The notes below the pieces were generated by a model. That model was not told the origin of the DNA. It made no database searches and worked only from the letters and a program-made list of their open reading frames with translations. Shown piece by piece: positions 24,217-33,539 of a DNA stretch of 64,000 nt (positions are counted from its first letter, which is position 1; each line of letters begins with the position of its first letter). This DNA is from Treponema sp. (GTDB lineage: Bacteria > Spirochaetota > Spirochaetia > Treponematales > Treponemataceae). The position numbers and the translations under genes are program-made. Location of the stretch: contig JAFZRP010000112.1 of assembly GCA_017619795.1 (NCBI GenBank), positions 48,550-112,549 of the forward strand, in the 5' to 3' direction.

Positions 24217-25758
24217 TTATCTTGCGTACTCAACAATTCTGGTTTCACGAATCATTGTAAGTCGGATTCTTCCTGGATAGCGCAGGTCAGTTTCAATCTG
24301 CTTAGCAATGTTTCTTGCAAGATCCTTTACGTCGTTGTCCGGAATCTTTTCGTTGTTTACAAGAATACGAAGCTCTCGTCCAGCCTGAATAGCGTATGCT
24401 TTTTCAACACCGTTAAAGCTTTCTGCAATCGCCTCAAGATTTTCAAGACGTTTAACATAATTGTCAATTGTTTCGCGTCTTGCACCAGGACGTGCTGCAG
24501 AAATTGCATCTGCAATCTGTACAATAACAGCTTCTATGCTGGTAGCTTCAATATCATTATGGTGAGCTCCGATGGCGTTGATAACCTTTGCATCCTCGCC
24601 CATTTTTCTCGCCATCTCCGCACCAACCTCTGCGTGGTTCTGGTCACTATCGCTTTCGGCACCCTTACCAATATCATGCAAAATAGCTGCACGTTTAGCC
24701 AGCTCCCTGTCGGCACCAATTTCTGCAGCGAGCATGCTTGCTGCCATTGCAACCTCTTTGGAGTGGGTAAGTACATTCTGTCCATAGCTTGTTCTGAAAT
24801 ACAGACGACCAAGCGCACGGATTCCATCAGTGCTCATATTGTGAATGCCCAGATCAAACAGAGCCTTTTCACCTTCTTCGTAAATCTTGTTCTGAACCTC
24901 GTGAGTTACCTTCTGAACAATTTCTTCGATTCTGGCTGGATGAATACGTCCGTCAGAAATAAGGCGTTCAAGAGATTCCTTTGCAATTTCCTTGCGAACA
25001 GGGTCAAAACAAGAAATTACAACTGCTTCCGGTGTATCATCAATGATGATGTCTACGCCAGTAAGAGTTTCCAAAGTTCTGATGTTTCGACCTTCACGAC
25101 CGATAATGCGGCCTTTCATTTCATCGCTAGGAAGGGAAACAGTAGTAACAGTAATATCACTTGTTGTTTCCGGTGCGATTCTCTGAATTGTTGTAATGAG
25201 AATGTCTTTTGCTTTCTTTTCTGCTGTAAGCTGCGCTTCCTGTTCGATTTTGTTAATCAAACCCTGCGCATCATGGCGAGCTTCGTTCTCAAGATTCTTA
25301 ATGATAAGATCTTTAGCTTCCTGTGCAGACAAACCAGAGATTCTTTCCAGTTCCTGTCTGTACAATTCTTCCTTTTTCGAAAGTGCTTCTTCTCTTTTTG
25401 CCATTACAGTCTGCTTTTCGGCAAACTCTTTCTCGTTTTTTTCATACTCGGCTGCACGCTGATCAAGCAATTCTTCTTTTTTGCTTATACGTGCTTCATA
25501 ACGCTGTACTTCAGCGCGACGCTCTCGATTCTCCCGTTCCTGCTGATTTCTTTCCCGAATGAGCTCATCTTTTGCATTTAACAAAATTTCTTTTTTCTGT
25601 GCTTCAGCTTCACGTATTGCATCCTGTTTTACACGTTCTGCTTTCTGCTCTGAAGCAGATAATTGAAATCTGGCATAAAGCCAGCGAATAATCCATCCAA
25701 GAACAATTCCAACAACAGGGAGAATTATGTACCAGATCCATTGTGGCATATAGTTCAC
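24217..25758 (-). CDS. rny: Ribonuclease Y
   Basis: A membrane-anchored endoribonuclease that starts mRNA decay; 513 residues, the usual length. One N-terminal transmembrane helix (about residues 6-25) is followed by a long charged coiled coil (about 30-190), a KH domain with the RNA-binding loop GRIIGREGRNIRTLE (about 213), and an HD domain with the metal-binding ILHDIGKG near residue 360. The C-terminus is the family-specific domain. An AGGAG site and a near-consensus promoter lie upstream, and a terminator follows. It appears monocistronic. Confidence 0.95.
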   Translation of the reverse strand: MNYMPQWIWYIILPVVGIVLGWIIRWLYARFQLSASEQKAERVKQDAIREAEAQKKEILLNAKDELIRERNQQERENRERRAEVQRYEARISKKEELLDQRAAEYEKNEKEFAEKQTVMAKREEALSKKEELYRQELERISGLSAQEAKDLIIKNLENEARHDAQGLINKIEQEAQLTAEKKAKDILITTIQRIAPETTSDITVTTVSLPSDEMKGRIIGREGRNIRTLETLTGVDIIIDDTPEAVVISCFDPVRKEIAKESLERLISDGRIHPARIEEIVQKVTHEVQNKIYEEGEKALFDLGIHNMSTDGIRALGRLYFRTSYGQNVLTHSKEVAMAASMLAAEIGADRELAKRAAILHDIGKGAESDSDQNHAEVGAEMARKMGEDAKVINAIGAHHNDIEATSIEAVIVQIADAISAARPGARRETIDNYVKRLENLEAIAESFNGVEKAYAIQAGRELRILVNNEKIPDNDVKDLARNIAKQIETDLRYPGRIRLTMIRETRIVEYAR

Positions 25759-25792
25759 TCCTAGTTTAAAAAATTAGAATAGTTCACTGATA

Positions 25793-25821
25793 ATTTTACC
25801 GCAAGAATAATGCGATGTCAA
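25793..25821 (-). promoter_or_regulatory. Promoter of rny
   Basis: On the minus strand TTGACA (25821-25816), a 17-nt spacer and TAAAAT (25798-25793) form a strong promoter about 35-60 nt upstream of the rny start. Confidence 0.7.
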
Positions 25822-25887
25822 ACTTATTATTACATATTTTTTACACGATTATGAAAAAATTGAATAAAAATACTCTAAGTTCTTATG

Positions 25888-25916
25888 TTGTATATTTAAT
25901 ATATGATGTTTATACT
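25888..25916 (+). promoter_or_regulatory. Promoter for leaderless GH5 transcript
   Basis: TTGTAT (25888-25893), 17 nt, TATACT (25911-25916), then 6 nt to the ATG at 25923. No Shine-Dalgarno is present. Confidence 0.5.
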
Positions 25917-25922
25917 AAAACC

Positions 25923-27191
25923 ATGAAGATATTTGTTAAATTAAAAATTATTATTTTGGTTTGTTTTGTTGTTTTTTTTAATTTGGCTTGTAAATCCCTG
26001 CCTGACAATGTGGATAAGGAAAATGATAATCAAAAAGAAGAAAAGAAAGATTTTGTAGTATTAAATATTCCGGAGCCGCTTATGCTTGATCCTTATCAGA
26101 CAGAATTTACGGGAGACGGAACCTTTCACGAGGCAGGTTTTATTGCAAAAGATATGAAGCTTGGTCTGAACCTTGGCAACACAATGGAAGCCTACGCCGC
26201 AGGTAATTGTGAAAAAATCACTTATACCTGGATTCCTGTTATAGGAAGTAATACTCCTTCTAATTACGAAACCTGCTGGGGTTCTCCTGTGATTACTCAG
26301 GAAATGGTTGATGGAATTAAAGCCGCTGGATTTAATACAGTCCGTATTCCTGTTTTCTGGGGAAATATGATGAAAAATGATGGAACCTGGACAATAAATC
26401 CTGATTATATAAACCGAGTCCGCGAAATTGTGGATTACTGTATGAAAAATGATTTATATGCAGTTGTTAATATCCATCATTTCGATGAGTTTATTATCCG
26501 CCGCTACAATCTTGAAGATTGCCGTACGATTTTTACTAATTTATGGACTCAGATAGCTTCATACTTTCAGAATTATTCAGAGAAACTGGTATTTGAAGGC
26601 TTTAACGAATATCTGGGTGGAAAACAGTTTGATTCTAACGGATATTTAAGAGATTTAAGAATCGATGATGCTTATAAATTAACGAATGCCATGAATAAAG
26701 CCTTTGTAGATGCAGTACGTTCTACCGGAGGTAACAACAGCGAACGTGTTTTAATAATAAGTGGATATTGGACGAATATTGATAGAACAACATCAAGCAA
26801 ATTTATTGTTCCTGAAGATATTGCAGAAAACAAACTGATGGTTTCTGTTCACTATGTTGACAATGCAATGTACTGGTCAAATCAGATTGGTGGACAAAAC
26901 TGGGTTAATTATATAGATAGTCAGTGTGTACTTCTTGATAAAGCCTTTACCTCAAAAGGTATTCCTGTTTTTTTAGGAGAAACAACGGCCGGATATCCTG
27001 CAGAACGCATTACAGGAAGCTTATATAAAAAATCTCATGAATGCCTTGAGTACGTGTTGAATAAACTTATAGAGCATGGTTTTGTGCCTGTTATTTGGGA
27101 TACCCACAACGACAACAGTTTCTACGACAGAAATAACTGCTGTATCCGCGATGTAAACGACAAGGAAGTTATAGAAAATATTACTTTATGA
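25923..27191 (+). CDS. Secreted GH5-family endoglucanase lipoprotein
   Basis: A 422-residue exported glycoside hydrolase, likely a beta-1,4-glucanase. The signal peptide ends in a lipobox NLACK, giving a lipidated Cys near residue 24. GH5 landmarks are L-G-L-N-L-G-N-T-M-E-A, TVRIPVFWGN, VVNIHHFDE, the acid/base Glu in FEGFNEYLGG (about residue 228) and the nucleophile Glu in PVFLGETTAG (about residue 357). The frame is open for 36 codons upstream, but only the ATG at 25923 gives a normal lipoprotein signal, and the upstream part overlaps the rny promoter. It points to polysaccharide degradation in a plant-fibre habitat. No cellulose-binding module is seen. Confidence 0.9.
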   Translation: MKIFVKLKIIILVCFVVFFNLACKSLPDNVDKENDNQKEEKKDFVVLNIPEPLMLDPYQTEFTGDGTFHEAGFIAKDMKLGLNLGNTMEAYAAGNCEKITYTWIPVIGSNTPSNYETCWGSPVITQEMVDGIKAAGFNTVRIPVFWGNMMKNDGTWTINPDYINRVREIVDYCMKNDLYAVVNIHHFDEFIIRRYNLEDCRTIFTNLWTQIASYFQNYSEKLVFEGFNEYLGGKQFDSNGYLRDLRIDDAYKLTNAMNKAFVDAVRSTGGNNSERVLIISGYWTNIDRTTSSKFIVPEDIAENKLMVSVHYVDNAMYWSNQIGGQNWVNYIDSQCVLLDKAFTSKGIPVFLGETTAGYPAERITGSLYKKSHECLEYVLNKLIEHGFVPVIWDTHNDNSFYDRNNCCIRDVNDKEVIENITL

Positions 27192-27197
27192 TATAAT
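27192..27197 (+). promoter_or_regulatory. -10 box for leaderless radical SAM gene
   Basis: TATAAT lies 6 nt before the ATG at 27204, immediately after the GH5 stop codon. The -35 region is poor (TTATAG at 17-nt spacing). No Shine-Dalgarno is visible. Confidence 0.4.
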
Positions 27198-27203
27198 GTA
27201 AGA

Positions 27204-29516
27204 ATGAATGTAATAATCATAACTCCGCCCTTGGTGCAGCTTAATTGTCCGTATCCGTCGGGGGCATATCTGGTGGATTTCTTTAAGAGCTATGAAAACT
27301 GCAGGGCAAAATGGCTTGATTTAAGTATTGAGCTGTTTTATTCAATTTTCAGCAGGGCTGGACTTACAAAACTGTTTGAACTTTCGCAGGAAAAGGCGCT
27401 GGAGCTGGCGGAAAAGGCTGAAAAGCGAGGTGATTCTGCGGCAGCATTTAATTTAAGGCGTTACATCAGCTCTAAGGGAGCCTGGATTGAATGGATTGAT
27501 TTTATTACTGCAATACTTTGTGACGGTTCAAAGGCGGTGAGCGGCAGGGAAAAGGCACATCAGTTTTTGTTTTCGCCTTTTGTTCCGCGTGGAAACCGTA
27601 TGGAAGGCTTTCTTGCTGGTCTGGAGCGTGAGCCGACTGTTGATGATGTCCGATTTTTGTGCTCTTATGCGCTTGCAGATTTAGCTGATTACATCACCTT
27701 TGTTTTTGATAAGGATTTTTCGCTGATCCGGTATGCCGAAGAGGTTGTTGCCGGCGCTGGAGTTATCGGGTCGGAGGGTGTAAATCCTTCGTTTGCTGAA
27801 ATTGAAAAGCATATTGATTCGCCTGTTTTGAAGCATTTTTACGAACCTGTGCTCGAAAAAGCTTTTTGCAAGGTTGTAGACGCTGGTTTTGTTTGTGATG
27901 ATGATAAAGCTTCTTCCCCGACGTTGTTCTGTATTTCTGTTCCGTTTGCAGGAACCTTTGTGCCGGCCCTTTATACTGCGCGATTTATAAAGAAAAAACT
28001 TGGTACGTCCGCAATTATCAGCTTTGGCGGCGGTTATGTGAATACAGAGCTCCGTGATTTTGAAGAACCTCGTTTTTCTGCTTATGCCGATATGCTCAGC
28101 TTTGACCGTGGGTATGGCAGTTATATCGCTTTGTTCAGGGCTTTGTCATCATCACCACTTTCTTCTATTAATAATGCTGAATTATACAAGCTGAGGCTTT
28201 TTGCAAATAATACAGGGCGCAATTCATCATCATCAAAACCAACAAAAGTTCTCTGGCACGATGAGGCGCTTGAAAAAGAAGAGGATGAAGTTACAGCCGC
28301 AATTGTTCCGGATTATTCTGATATTGATTTTACGCGTTATCCCCGTGTTTGCGATGAAAAAAATCCTATGCACAGGCTCTGGACGGACGGAACTTGGATA
28401 AAGGCTTACCTTGCGCACGGCTGTTACTGGCATAAATGTGCGTTCTGCGATACAAAGCTTGATTATGTTTGCGGTTACAAGCCTGTAAATGTAGAAAAGC
28501 TTTTTGCCGGACTGAAAAAAACGGCGGTAGAGAAGGGTGTTTACGGCATTCATTTTGTAGATGAAGCTCTTCCCGCTGCCTGCCTTAAAAAGTTTGCGCT
28601 GCTGAATGCCCGGAATGGAAATGAGCTTTATTTCTGGGGAAATGTTCGTTTTGAAAAGGTTTTTACAAAGGATCTGGCGGCATTTTTGAGTTACTGCGGC
28701 TTTGGTGCGGTTAGTGCGGGAATAGAGGTCGCAACGGGAACTGGGCTTAAAAATATCAACAAAGGTACGGATATTGATTCAATTGTTTCTGCGTGTGCCG
28801 CCTTTAAGGAAGCGGGTATTCTTGTCCACGCCTATATGATTTACGGTTTCTGGTATGATACTCCTCAGACAATCATTGATTCTATGGAAACCTTACGCCA
28901 GTTTTTTGCGGCAGGTCTTCTTGATTCTGCATTCTGGCACAAGTTTACACTTACTAAAAACTCTGAGTTATACGACCAGCTGAAAAACTCCTGGAAGGGT
29001 GGTACAGAGTTTAAAAAATATGGCCGACCACTGGAAGCGGCGCTAGATTCGTGGATGCATGGCATTAAAATAGAACAAAAGGTACAGAAATGGTTTGATT
29101 TTCCGGTTCCAGCACCTACAATTCAAAGAGATTTTGTTGAAAAAGCGATTGAACGGTACACGGAACGAAGTGAAGGCTTTGCAAGGAAGGGTTCTGGTGA
29201 TTTTGATTCTTCACGTCTTTTGGAAGGTGTCTATTGGCTTGGAAGTGAACCGGTTATAGCTGGTAGCAGAAATGCTTCCAATTTTACAGGCGAGCTTCAC
29301 TGGTATTATCTTCAGGAAGAGCACTGTGTTAGCGTGAAAGAATTGTTCAAAAAGGATGATGATGTTTCTACGGATTCTTTTATTCAGCTTTTGCATAATC
29401 TGCGGCCGGAATCACCATCAGAAGAACGCGAACAGGCACTTGCTGCCATAAAAAAAACAAAGCCTCTGCAGAATGCACTGCAAAGGCTTCATAATGCAGG
29501 TATTGTATTTTTATAA
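27204..29516 (+). CDS. B12-binding-type radical SAM protein
   Basis: A 770-residue cytoplasmic protein. The N-terminal half (about residues 1-300) has the layout of the cobalamin-binding domain of B12-dependent radical SAM proteins, including P-S-G-A-Y-L and S-F-G-G-G-Y-V-N-T. The 4Fe-4S motif near residue 408 reads GCYWHKCAFCD, which is C-x4-C-x2-C instead of the standard C-x3-C-x2-C. Conserved radical SAM elements follow (L-Y-F-W-G-N-V-R-F, S-A-G-I-E-V-A-T-G-T-G). The classical B12-ligand D-x-H-x-x-G is not obvious, so cobalamin binding may have been lost. The start follows the GH5 stop by 12 nt with a -10 box in between. Substrate unknown. Confidence 0.8.
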   Translation: MNVIIITPPLVQLNCPYPSGAYLVDFFKSYENCRAKWLDLSIELFYSIFSRAGLTKLFELSQEKALELAEKAEKRGDSAAAFNLRRYISSKGAWIEWIDFITAILCDGSKAVSGREKAHQFLFSPFVPRGNRMEGFLAGLEREPTVDDVRFLCSYALADLADYITFVFDKDFSLIRYAEEVVAGAGVIGSEGVNPSFAEIEKHIDSPVLKHFYEPVLEKAFCKVVDAGFVCDDDKASSPTLFCISVPFAGTFVPALYTARFIKKKLGTSAIISFGGGYVNTELRDFEEPRFSAYADMLSFDRGYGSYIALFRALSSSPLSSINNAELYKLRLFANNTGRNSSSSKPTKVLWHDEALEKEEDEVTAAIVPDYSDIDFTRYPRVCDEKNPMHRLWTDGTWIKAYLAHGCYWHKCAFCDTKLDYVCGYKPVNVEKLFAGLKKTAVEKGVYGIHFVDEALPAACLKKFALLNARNGNELYFWGNVRFEKVFTKDLAAFLSYCGFGAVSAGIEVATGTGLKNINKGTDIDSIVSACAAFKEAGILVHAYMIYGFWYDTPQTIIDSMETLRQFFAAGLLDSAFWHKFTLTKNSELYDQLKNSWKGGTEFKKYGRPLEAALDSWMHGIKIEQKVQKWFDFPVPAPTIQRDFVEKAIERYTERSEGFARKGSGDFDSSRLLEGVYWLGSEPVIAGSRNASNFTGELHWYYLQEEHCVSVKELFKKDDDVSTDSFIQLLHNLRPESPSEEREQALAAIKKTKPLQNALQRLHNAGIVFL

Positions 29517-29517
29517 G

Positions 29518-30798
29518 CTAGCTTTCTACAACCTTAATATGTGCTCCCAATTTTTGAAGCTGGCCAACTAAATCCTCGTAGCCGCGCTCAATCTGATAAA
29601 CGTTACTTATTCGACTCTCGCCGTGCGCACACATCGCTGCAATAACCATTGCCATTCCGGCTCGAATGTCAGGCGAAACAAGATGGTCTCCGTGCAGGAT
29701 GCTTGGACCGCACACTACAGCCCGATGAGGGTCACACAGCGTAATTTTGGCACCCATACTAATCAATTTATCTACAAAGAACATTCGGCTTTCGAACATC
29801 TTTTCAAAAATCAGAACAGTACCGTCCACTTGGGTCGCAACAACAGTCATAATTGAAGTTAAATCTGCCGGGAATCCAGGCCAAGGCATATCATCAATCT
29901 TTGGAATAGCGTTTCCTAAATCATCATTAACCTTAAGCTCCTGAATATTTGGAACTGTAAGCTCATCACCGTCAATTCGCCAGGTAATTCCAAGCTTTGC
30001 AAAGCTGTATTTAAGCGGGCGCATTTCTTCAGGGCGAATACCTTTGATTGTAATCCGGCCTTTTGTAGCCGCTGCCATTCCAATATACGAGCCGATTTCA
30101 ATATAATCCGGTCCAATTTCAAACTCGCAGCCGTGAAGCTTTTTTACACCTTCAATTCGGAGAATATTGCTGCCAATGCCGGAAATCTTTGCGCCCATAA
30201 GGTTGAGCATTTTACAGATATCCTGAACGTGTGGTTCGCTTGCACAGTTCTGAAGGATTGTTGTACCTTCGGAAAGAGCCGCCGCCATAACAGCGTTTTC
30301 TGTAGCGGTAACAGAGGCTTCGTCAAGGAAGATGTCTGCTCCTACAAGCTTAGTTGCGGTGAAGTCAAAGCAGCCGTTTACATGAATGTTTACGCCGAGT
30401 GCCTGTAACGCAAGAAAATGAGTGTCTACGCGGCGGCGACCAATTACATCTCCACCTGGAGGAGTCATTTTACATTTGCCTGTACGTGCTAAAAGTGGAC
30501 CTGCAAAAACAATTGAGCCGCGAATCTTTTTGTTCAGCTCAGAAGGAAGCTCCGAGGTTTTAACTTCCTCGCACTGGATTTGCCAGCTGTTTTTTCCAAG
30601 GTTTTTAACCTTTGCTCCAAGAGCCTTAAGAATCTCAATCATAACCTTTGTATCCTGGATTTCAGGAATGTTATGAAGAATTACAGGTTCGCTGGTTAAT
30701 AATGTTGCTGCCAGACATGGAAATGCCGCATTTTTGTTTCCGCTGGCTTTTACGGTTCCCTGAATAGGATAACCGCCTTCAATAAGGTATTCATGCAT
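29518..30798 (-). CDS. murA: UDP-N-acetylglucosamine 1-carboxyvinyltransferase
   Basis: The first committed enzyme of peptidoglycan synthesis; it transfers enolpyruvate from PEP to UDP-GlcNAc. The 426-residue length and the two-domain inside-out barrel pattern are normal, with the substrate-binding K-A-S-G-N-K-N-A-A near residue 20. The loop that carries the catalytic Cys115 in E. coli reads PPGGDVIGRRRVD near residue 113, so Cys is replaced by Asp. Such enzymes are active but insensitive to fosfomycin in Mycobacterium, Chlamydia and Borrelia. The start has an AAGGCG site. It lies 47 nt downstream of pepT. Confidence 0.95.
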   Translation of the reverse strand: MHEYLIEGGYPIQGTVKASGNKNAAFPCLAATLLTSEPVILHNIPEIQDTKVMIEILKALGAKVKNLGKNSWQIQCEEVKTSELPSELNKKIRGSIVFAGPLLARTGKCKMTPPGGDVIGRRRVDTHFLALQALGVNIHVNGCFDFTATKLVGADIFLDEASVTATENAVMAAALSEGTTILQNCASEPHVQDICKMLNLMGAKISGIGSNILRIEGVKKLHGCEFEIGPDYIEIGSYIGMAAATKGRITIKGIRPEEMRPLKYSFAKLGITWRIDGDELTVPNIQELKVNDDLGNAIPKIDDMPWPGFPADLTSIMTVVATQVDGTVLIFEKMFESRMFFVDKLISMGAKITLCDPHRAVVCGPSILHGDHLVSPDIRAGMAMVIAAMCAHGESRISNVYQIERGYEDLVGQLQKLGAHIKVVES

Positions 30799-30845
30799 AT
30801 TTGCGCCTTGAGATAATAATTTATTCTGTTCAAACTTCAGTTTTG

Positions 30846-32036
30846 TTAAATTTGAGACAGTAGATTAATGAGTACATCGGCAGCTTTTGACATTTGGTTT
30901 AGGGAAACCCATTCGTTTCTTGAATGAATCTCGTGGGCGCCTGTAAAAATATTTGGAGTAGGAATGCCCATTTCCGTAAGCCGAGAACCGTCTGTTCCGC
31001 CGCGTATCGGGTTTCTGATGATGTTGACACCAGCGGCTTCGTAAGCCTTTTCAAGCTGCTGTACAACCTGTGGATTTTGTTCCATTTTATCGTGCATATT
31101 CAGATATTGCTGCTTAAAGTTTACTTCAACCTTGCCGCCAAAGCTGCTTTCTACTGCTTGGGTAATATTCTGAATAATCTGCTTTTCTTCTTCAATTTCG
31201 TCTGCATAAAAAGAACGGAGCAGCAAAGAAACCTCTGCGCTTTCAATTGTTCCGCTAATCTGCATTGGAGCTATAAAGCCCTCGTATTTTTCTGTAGTTT
31301 CCGGGGCCTTGTGGCGGGGAAGGGCTGCAACAAAAGCCGAAGCCATTACAGTTGCATTTATCATTCCTCCTTGTTTTGCGTAGCCGGTATGAGTTGCTTT
31401 TCCTGTAAAAGTGATATTGGCACCCCAGGCATTAAAGCATTCAGTTTCCATTTCGCCGATTGAACCGCCGTCCACCGTATACGCACATTTTGATTTTATA
31501 AGCTCAAGCGGAACTTTATCCATTCCGTGCCCCGTTTCTTCATCAGGCGAAAATATAATTTCGAGCGGCCGGTGCTTAATCTGCGGGTTCTCCACAAAAA
31601 ATGCCGCTGTACTCATAATCGCCGCAACTCCGGCTTTGTCGTCGCCCCCCAAAAGAGTAGTTCCGTCCGAAGTGATGATGATGTCAGCTTCCTTTTCAGT
31701 ATCCATCTTTTTTATCTGCGGTTTTACATCTTTCCCAGAAACTTCCTGCGTTGTATCCATATGTGCAAGCAAAAGAATCGGGTCAGCCTTTTCATTATCA
31801 CCATTTCCCGGCAAAAATCCGTAAACATAACAGTTCTTTGTAACCTGAACATCCTGCAGCCCGAGTTCTTTCAGTTCACTTTCCAGTACTTTAGCCAGAT
31901 CAAACTGCCTCGCCGTAGAAGGAAAAACTCCCATTTCTGCTGATTCTTCATCACTCTCTGTCCAAATCTTCACATACCGCACAAAGCGTTCCAATAATTT
32001 ATTTTTATTAATTTCGTTGTCACTAATGTAATTCAT
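30846..32036 (-). CDS. pepT: Peptidase T (tripeptide aminopeptidase)
   Basis: A cytoplasmic di-zinc M20 peptidase that removes N-terminal residues from tripeptides; 396 residues with the chosen start. Zinc and catalytic motifs are LLAHMDTTQEV (about residue 82), LGGDDKAG (about 139), SPDEETGHG (about 173, with the catalytic Glu pair) and the C-terminal FTGAHEIHS His. The open frame extends 35 codons further, but similarity begins at MNYISDNEINKNKLLERF, and a TATACT box ends 6 nt before this ATG. It fits an amino-acid-fermenting lifestyle together with the nearby oligopeptide-binding protein. Confidence 0.92.
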   Translation of the reverse strand: MNYISDNEINKNKLLERFVRYVKIWTESDEESAEMGVFPSTARQFDLAKVLESELKELGLQDVQVTKNCYVYGFLPGNGDNEKADPILLLAHMDTTQEVSGKDVKPQIKKMDTEKEADIIITSDGTTLLGGDDKAGVAAIMSTAAFFVENPQIKHRPLEIIFSPDEETGHGMDKVPLELIKSKCAYTVDGGSIGEMETECFNAWGANITFTGKATHTGYAKQGGMINATVMASAFVAALPRHKAPETTEKYEGFIAPMQISGTIESAEVSLLLRSFYADEIEEEKQIIQNITQAVESSFGGKVEVNFKQQYLNMHDKMEQNPQVVQQLEKAYEAAGVNIIRNPIRGGTDGSRLTEMGIPTPNIFTGAHEIHSRNEWVSLNQMSKAADVLINLLSQI

Positions 32037-32042
32037 GCCTAC

Positions 32043-32071
32043 AGTATACATTTTTTTAATCATTTTGCGAA
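32043..32071 (-). promoter_or_regulatory. Promoter for leaderless pepT transcript
   Basis: On the minus strand TTCGCA (32071-32066), 17 nt, TATACT (32048-32043), then 6 nt to the ATG at 32036. Confidence 0.45.
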
Positions 32072-32126
32072 TACAGAAGTATTGTAGCAATTCAAGAATT
32101 TCAACTATCTGGTCGATAAATAAGAT

Positions 32127-33539
32127 ATGGAAGAAACCCAAAATTTTATAGAAAGACTGGAATCCGCAATTTTAAAGAAAAAAGAATGGTTTGACTCAGT
32201 TCAGCTGCCGGCGGCTCTTGAGCAGTACAGGCTTATGCTCGTTTGTGTAAAAACAGTCAATGAAAATCTTGTAAAACGCTCAATAATTACACCTGATCCA
32301 TATAAATGGGATAAACGTATTTCTGAGGTTGTAGTTCCTCCGGCAGATGCTTTTACCGATCAGGATTTTTCTCAGGTTCTTGGCGAACGACTTTCTTCTT
32401 ATGAGACAATGATTGATTTTGTCTGCAACTATTATCGTTTTAATGTAGACAGTCTTCCGGTAACAAAAGTTAAGCTCCTTGTAGATTTGAACAAATGCTT
32501 CCAGTGGGATAATCTTACAACGGCTAATGGAAATCCTAATACGCAGGGACTTGCAACTGCAATTCAGCGGGTAAAAACAAACGCTCCGAATATGACCTTG
32601 AGTATGATAAACGACAGTGTTGATAAATGCTCTAAGGCTTATGGATTTATAGCAAAGACACTTTCGGAATTTGCAGGTTTCCAGAGAGAATATTACAAAT
32701 GGTCGGTTAGAAAGGAAGTTATTGGTAGCTCTGATTTTGATAAATCTAAGGCTTCCTCCAAAGAGAGTGAATGTGCAGAAATAAAAAGGCTTTTCCAGAA
32801 AATAATGGGTAAAAAGCCGTTCTATGCAGACTTAATAAGTGAAATTGCAGAAGAGGATCTTGGAGACGATAAAACAAGGCTCCAGGAGATGGTTCTTGCA
32901 AAGCTTGCCTTAAAGCAGACAGATGCAAAACCAAAGCCTAAAGGACCAACCTCTAAAGAAATCCTTATGGGCTCTGTACAGGCACTTGGCGGAATAGCTC
33001 CGGTTTTGACTCAGCTGGATGTAAAGCTTACCGAAAACTTTGATCTTTTGTTTTTTGTAAAAAAGACTTTCTTCAGAAAAATAATGCAAGCACTCAGAAA
33101 AGCAATGGGCCTTTCGGAAAAAGAAAGAACATGTACAATTCCTGTAGTTGACCAGAAGACAGGCGTAAAAGTAATGCAGAAAATTAAGGTTAATGAAATG
33201 CTTACAGACCTGGACAATAAAAAACGAATCTATTCTGGTATTGCTGCCAAAGGAATTGAGTACGCAAAGATAGAAGGCGCTTCTGAAACTGCAATCCTTA
33301 CTTTTGTAAACAAGCAGATTTCCGAAAATCAGGCGCTGTTTACTACAATAAATGCTCTTGATGATTATTTTAAGGCAAACGTAGAGGTTCTACTCCGACC
33401 AAAGGTAAAGGGACTCAAAATTGATTTGTCTTCCTATAGAAATGCTATAATCAACGTAAATAAAAAACGAGGTGAATACGTATCTATCAAAGAAGAAGTG
33501 AGTCAGATGCGTCAATTAGGTATAAATGGAAAGATATAG
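32127..33539 (+). CDS. Uncharacterised cytoplasmic protein
   Basis: A 470-residue protein I do not recognise. It has no signal peptide and no membrane helix and appears mostly helical. Possible landmarks are a Lys/Pro hinge (D-A-K-P-K-P-K-G-P-T-S-K-E) near residue 270, which separates an N-terminal part with several Cys from a basic C-terminal part, and a conserved-looking T-I-P-V-V-D-Q-K-T-G-V-K-V-M-Q-K. There is no clear ribosome-binding site. Its last 14 nt overlap the start of the oligopeptide-binding protein gene, so the two are translationally coupled. It may be spirochaete-specific. Confidence 0.8.
   Translation: MEETQNFIERLESAILKKKEWFDSVQLPAALEQYRLMLVCVKTVNENLVKRSIITPDPYKWDKRISEVVVPPADAFTDQDFSQVLGERLSSYETMIDFVCNYYRFNVDSLPVTKVKLLVDLNKCFQWDNLTTANGNPNTQGLATAIQRVKTNAPNMTLSMINDSVDKCSKAYGFIAKTLSEFAGFQREYYKWSVRKEVIGSSDFDKSKASSKESECAEIKRLFQKIMGKKPFYADLISEIAEEDLGDDKTRLQEMVLAKLALKQTDAKPKPKGPTSKEILMGSVQALGGIAPVLTQLDVKLTENFDLLFFVKKTFFRKIMQALRKAMGLSEKERTCTIPVVDQKTGVKVMQKIKVNEMLTDLDNKKRIYSGIAAKGIEYAKIEGASETAILTFVNKQISENQALFTTINALDDYFKANVEVLLRPKVKGLKIDLSSYRNAIINVNKKRGEYVSIKEEVSQMRQLGINGKI

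Noticed and set aside
25815..25922. 36-residue extension of the GH5 protein
   Set aside because: It overlaps the rny promoter and would bury the lipoprotein signal peptide; the ATG at 25923 gives a normal signal.
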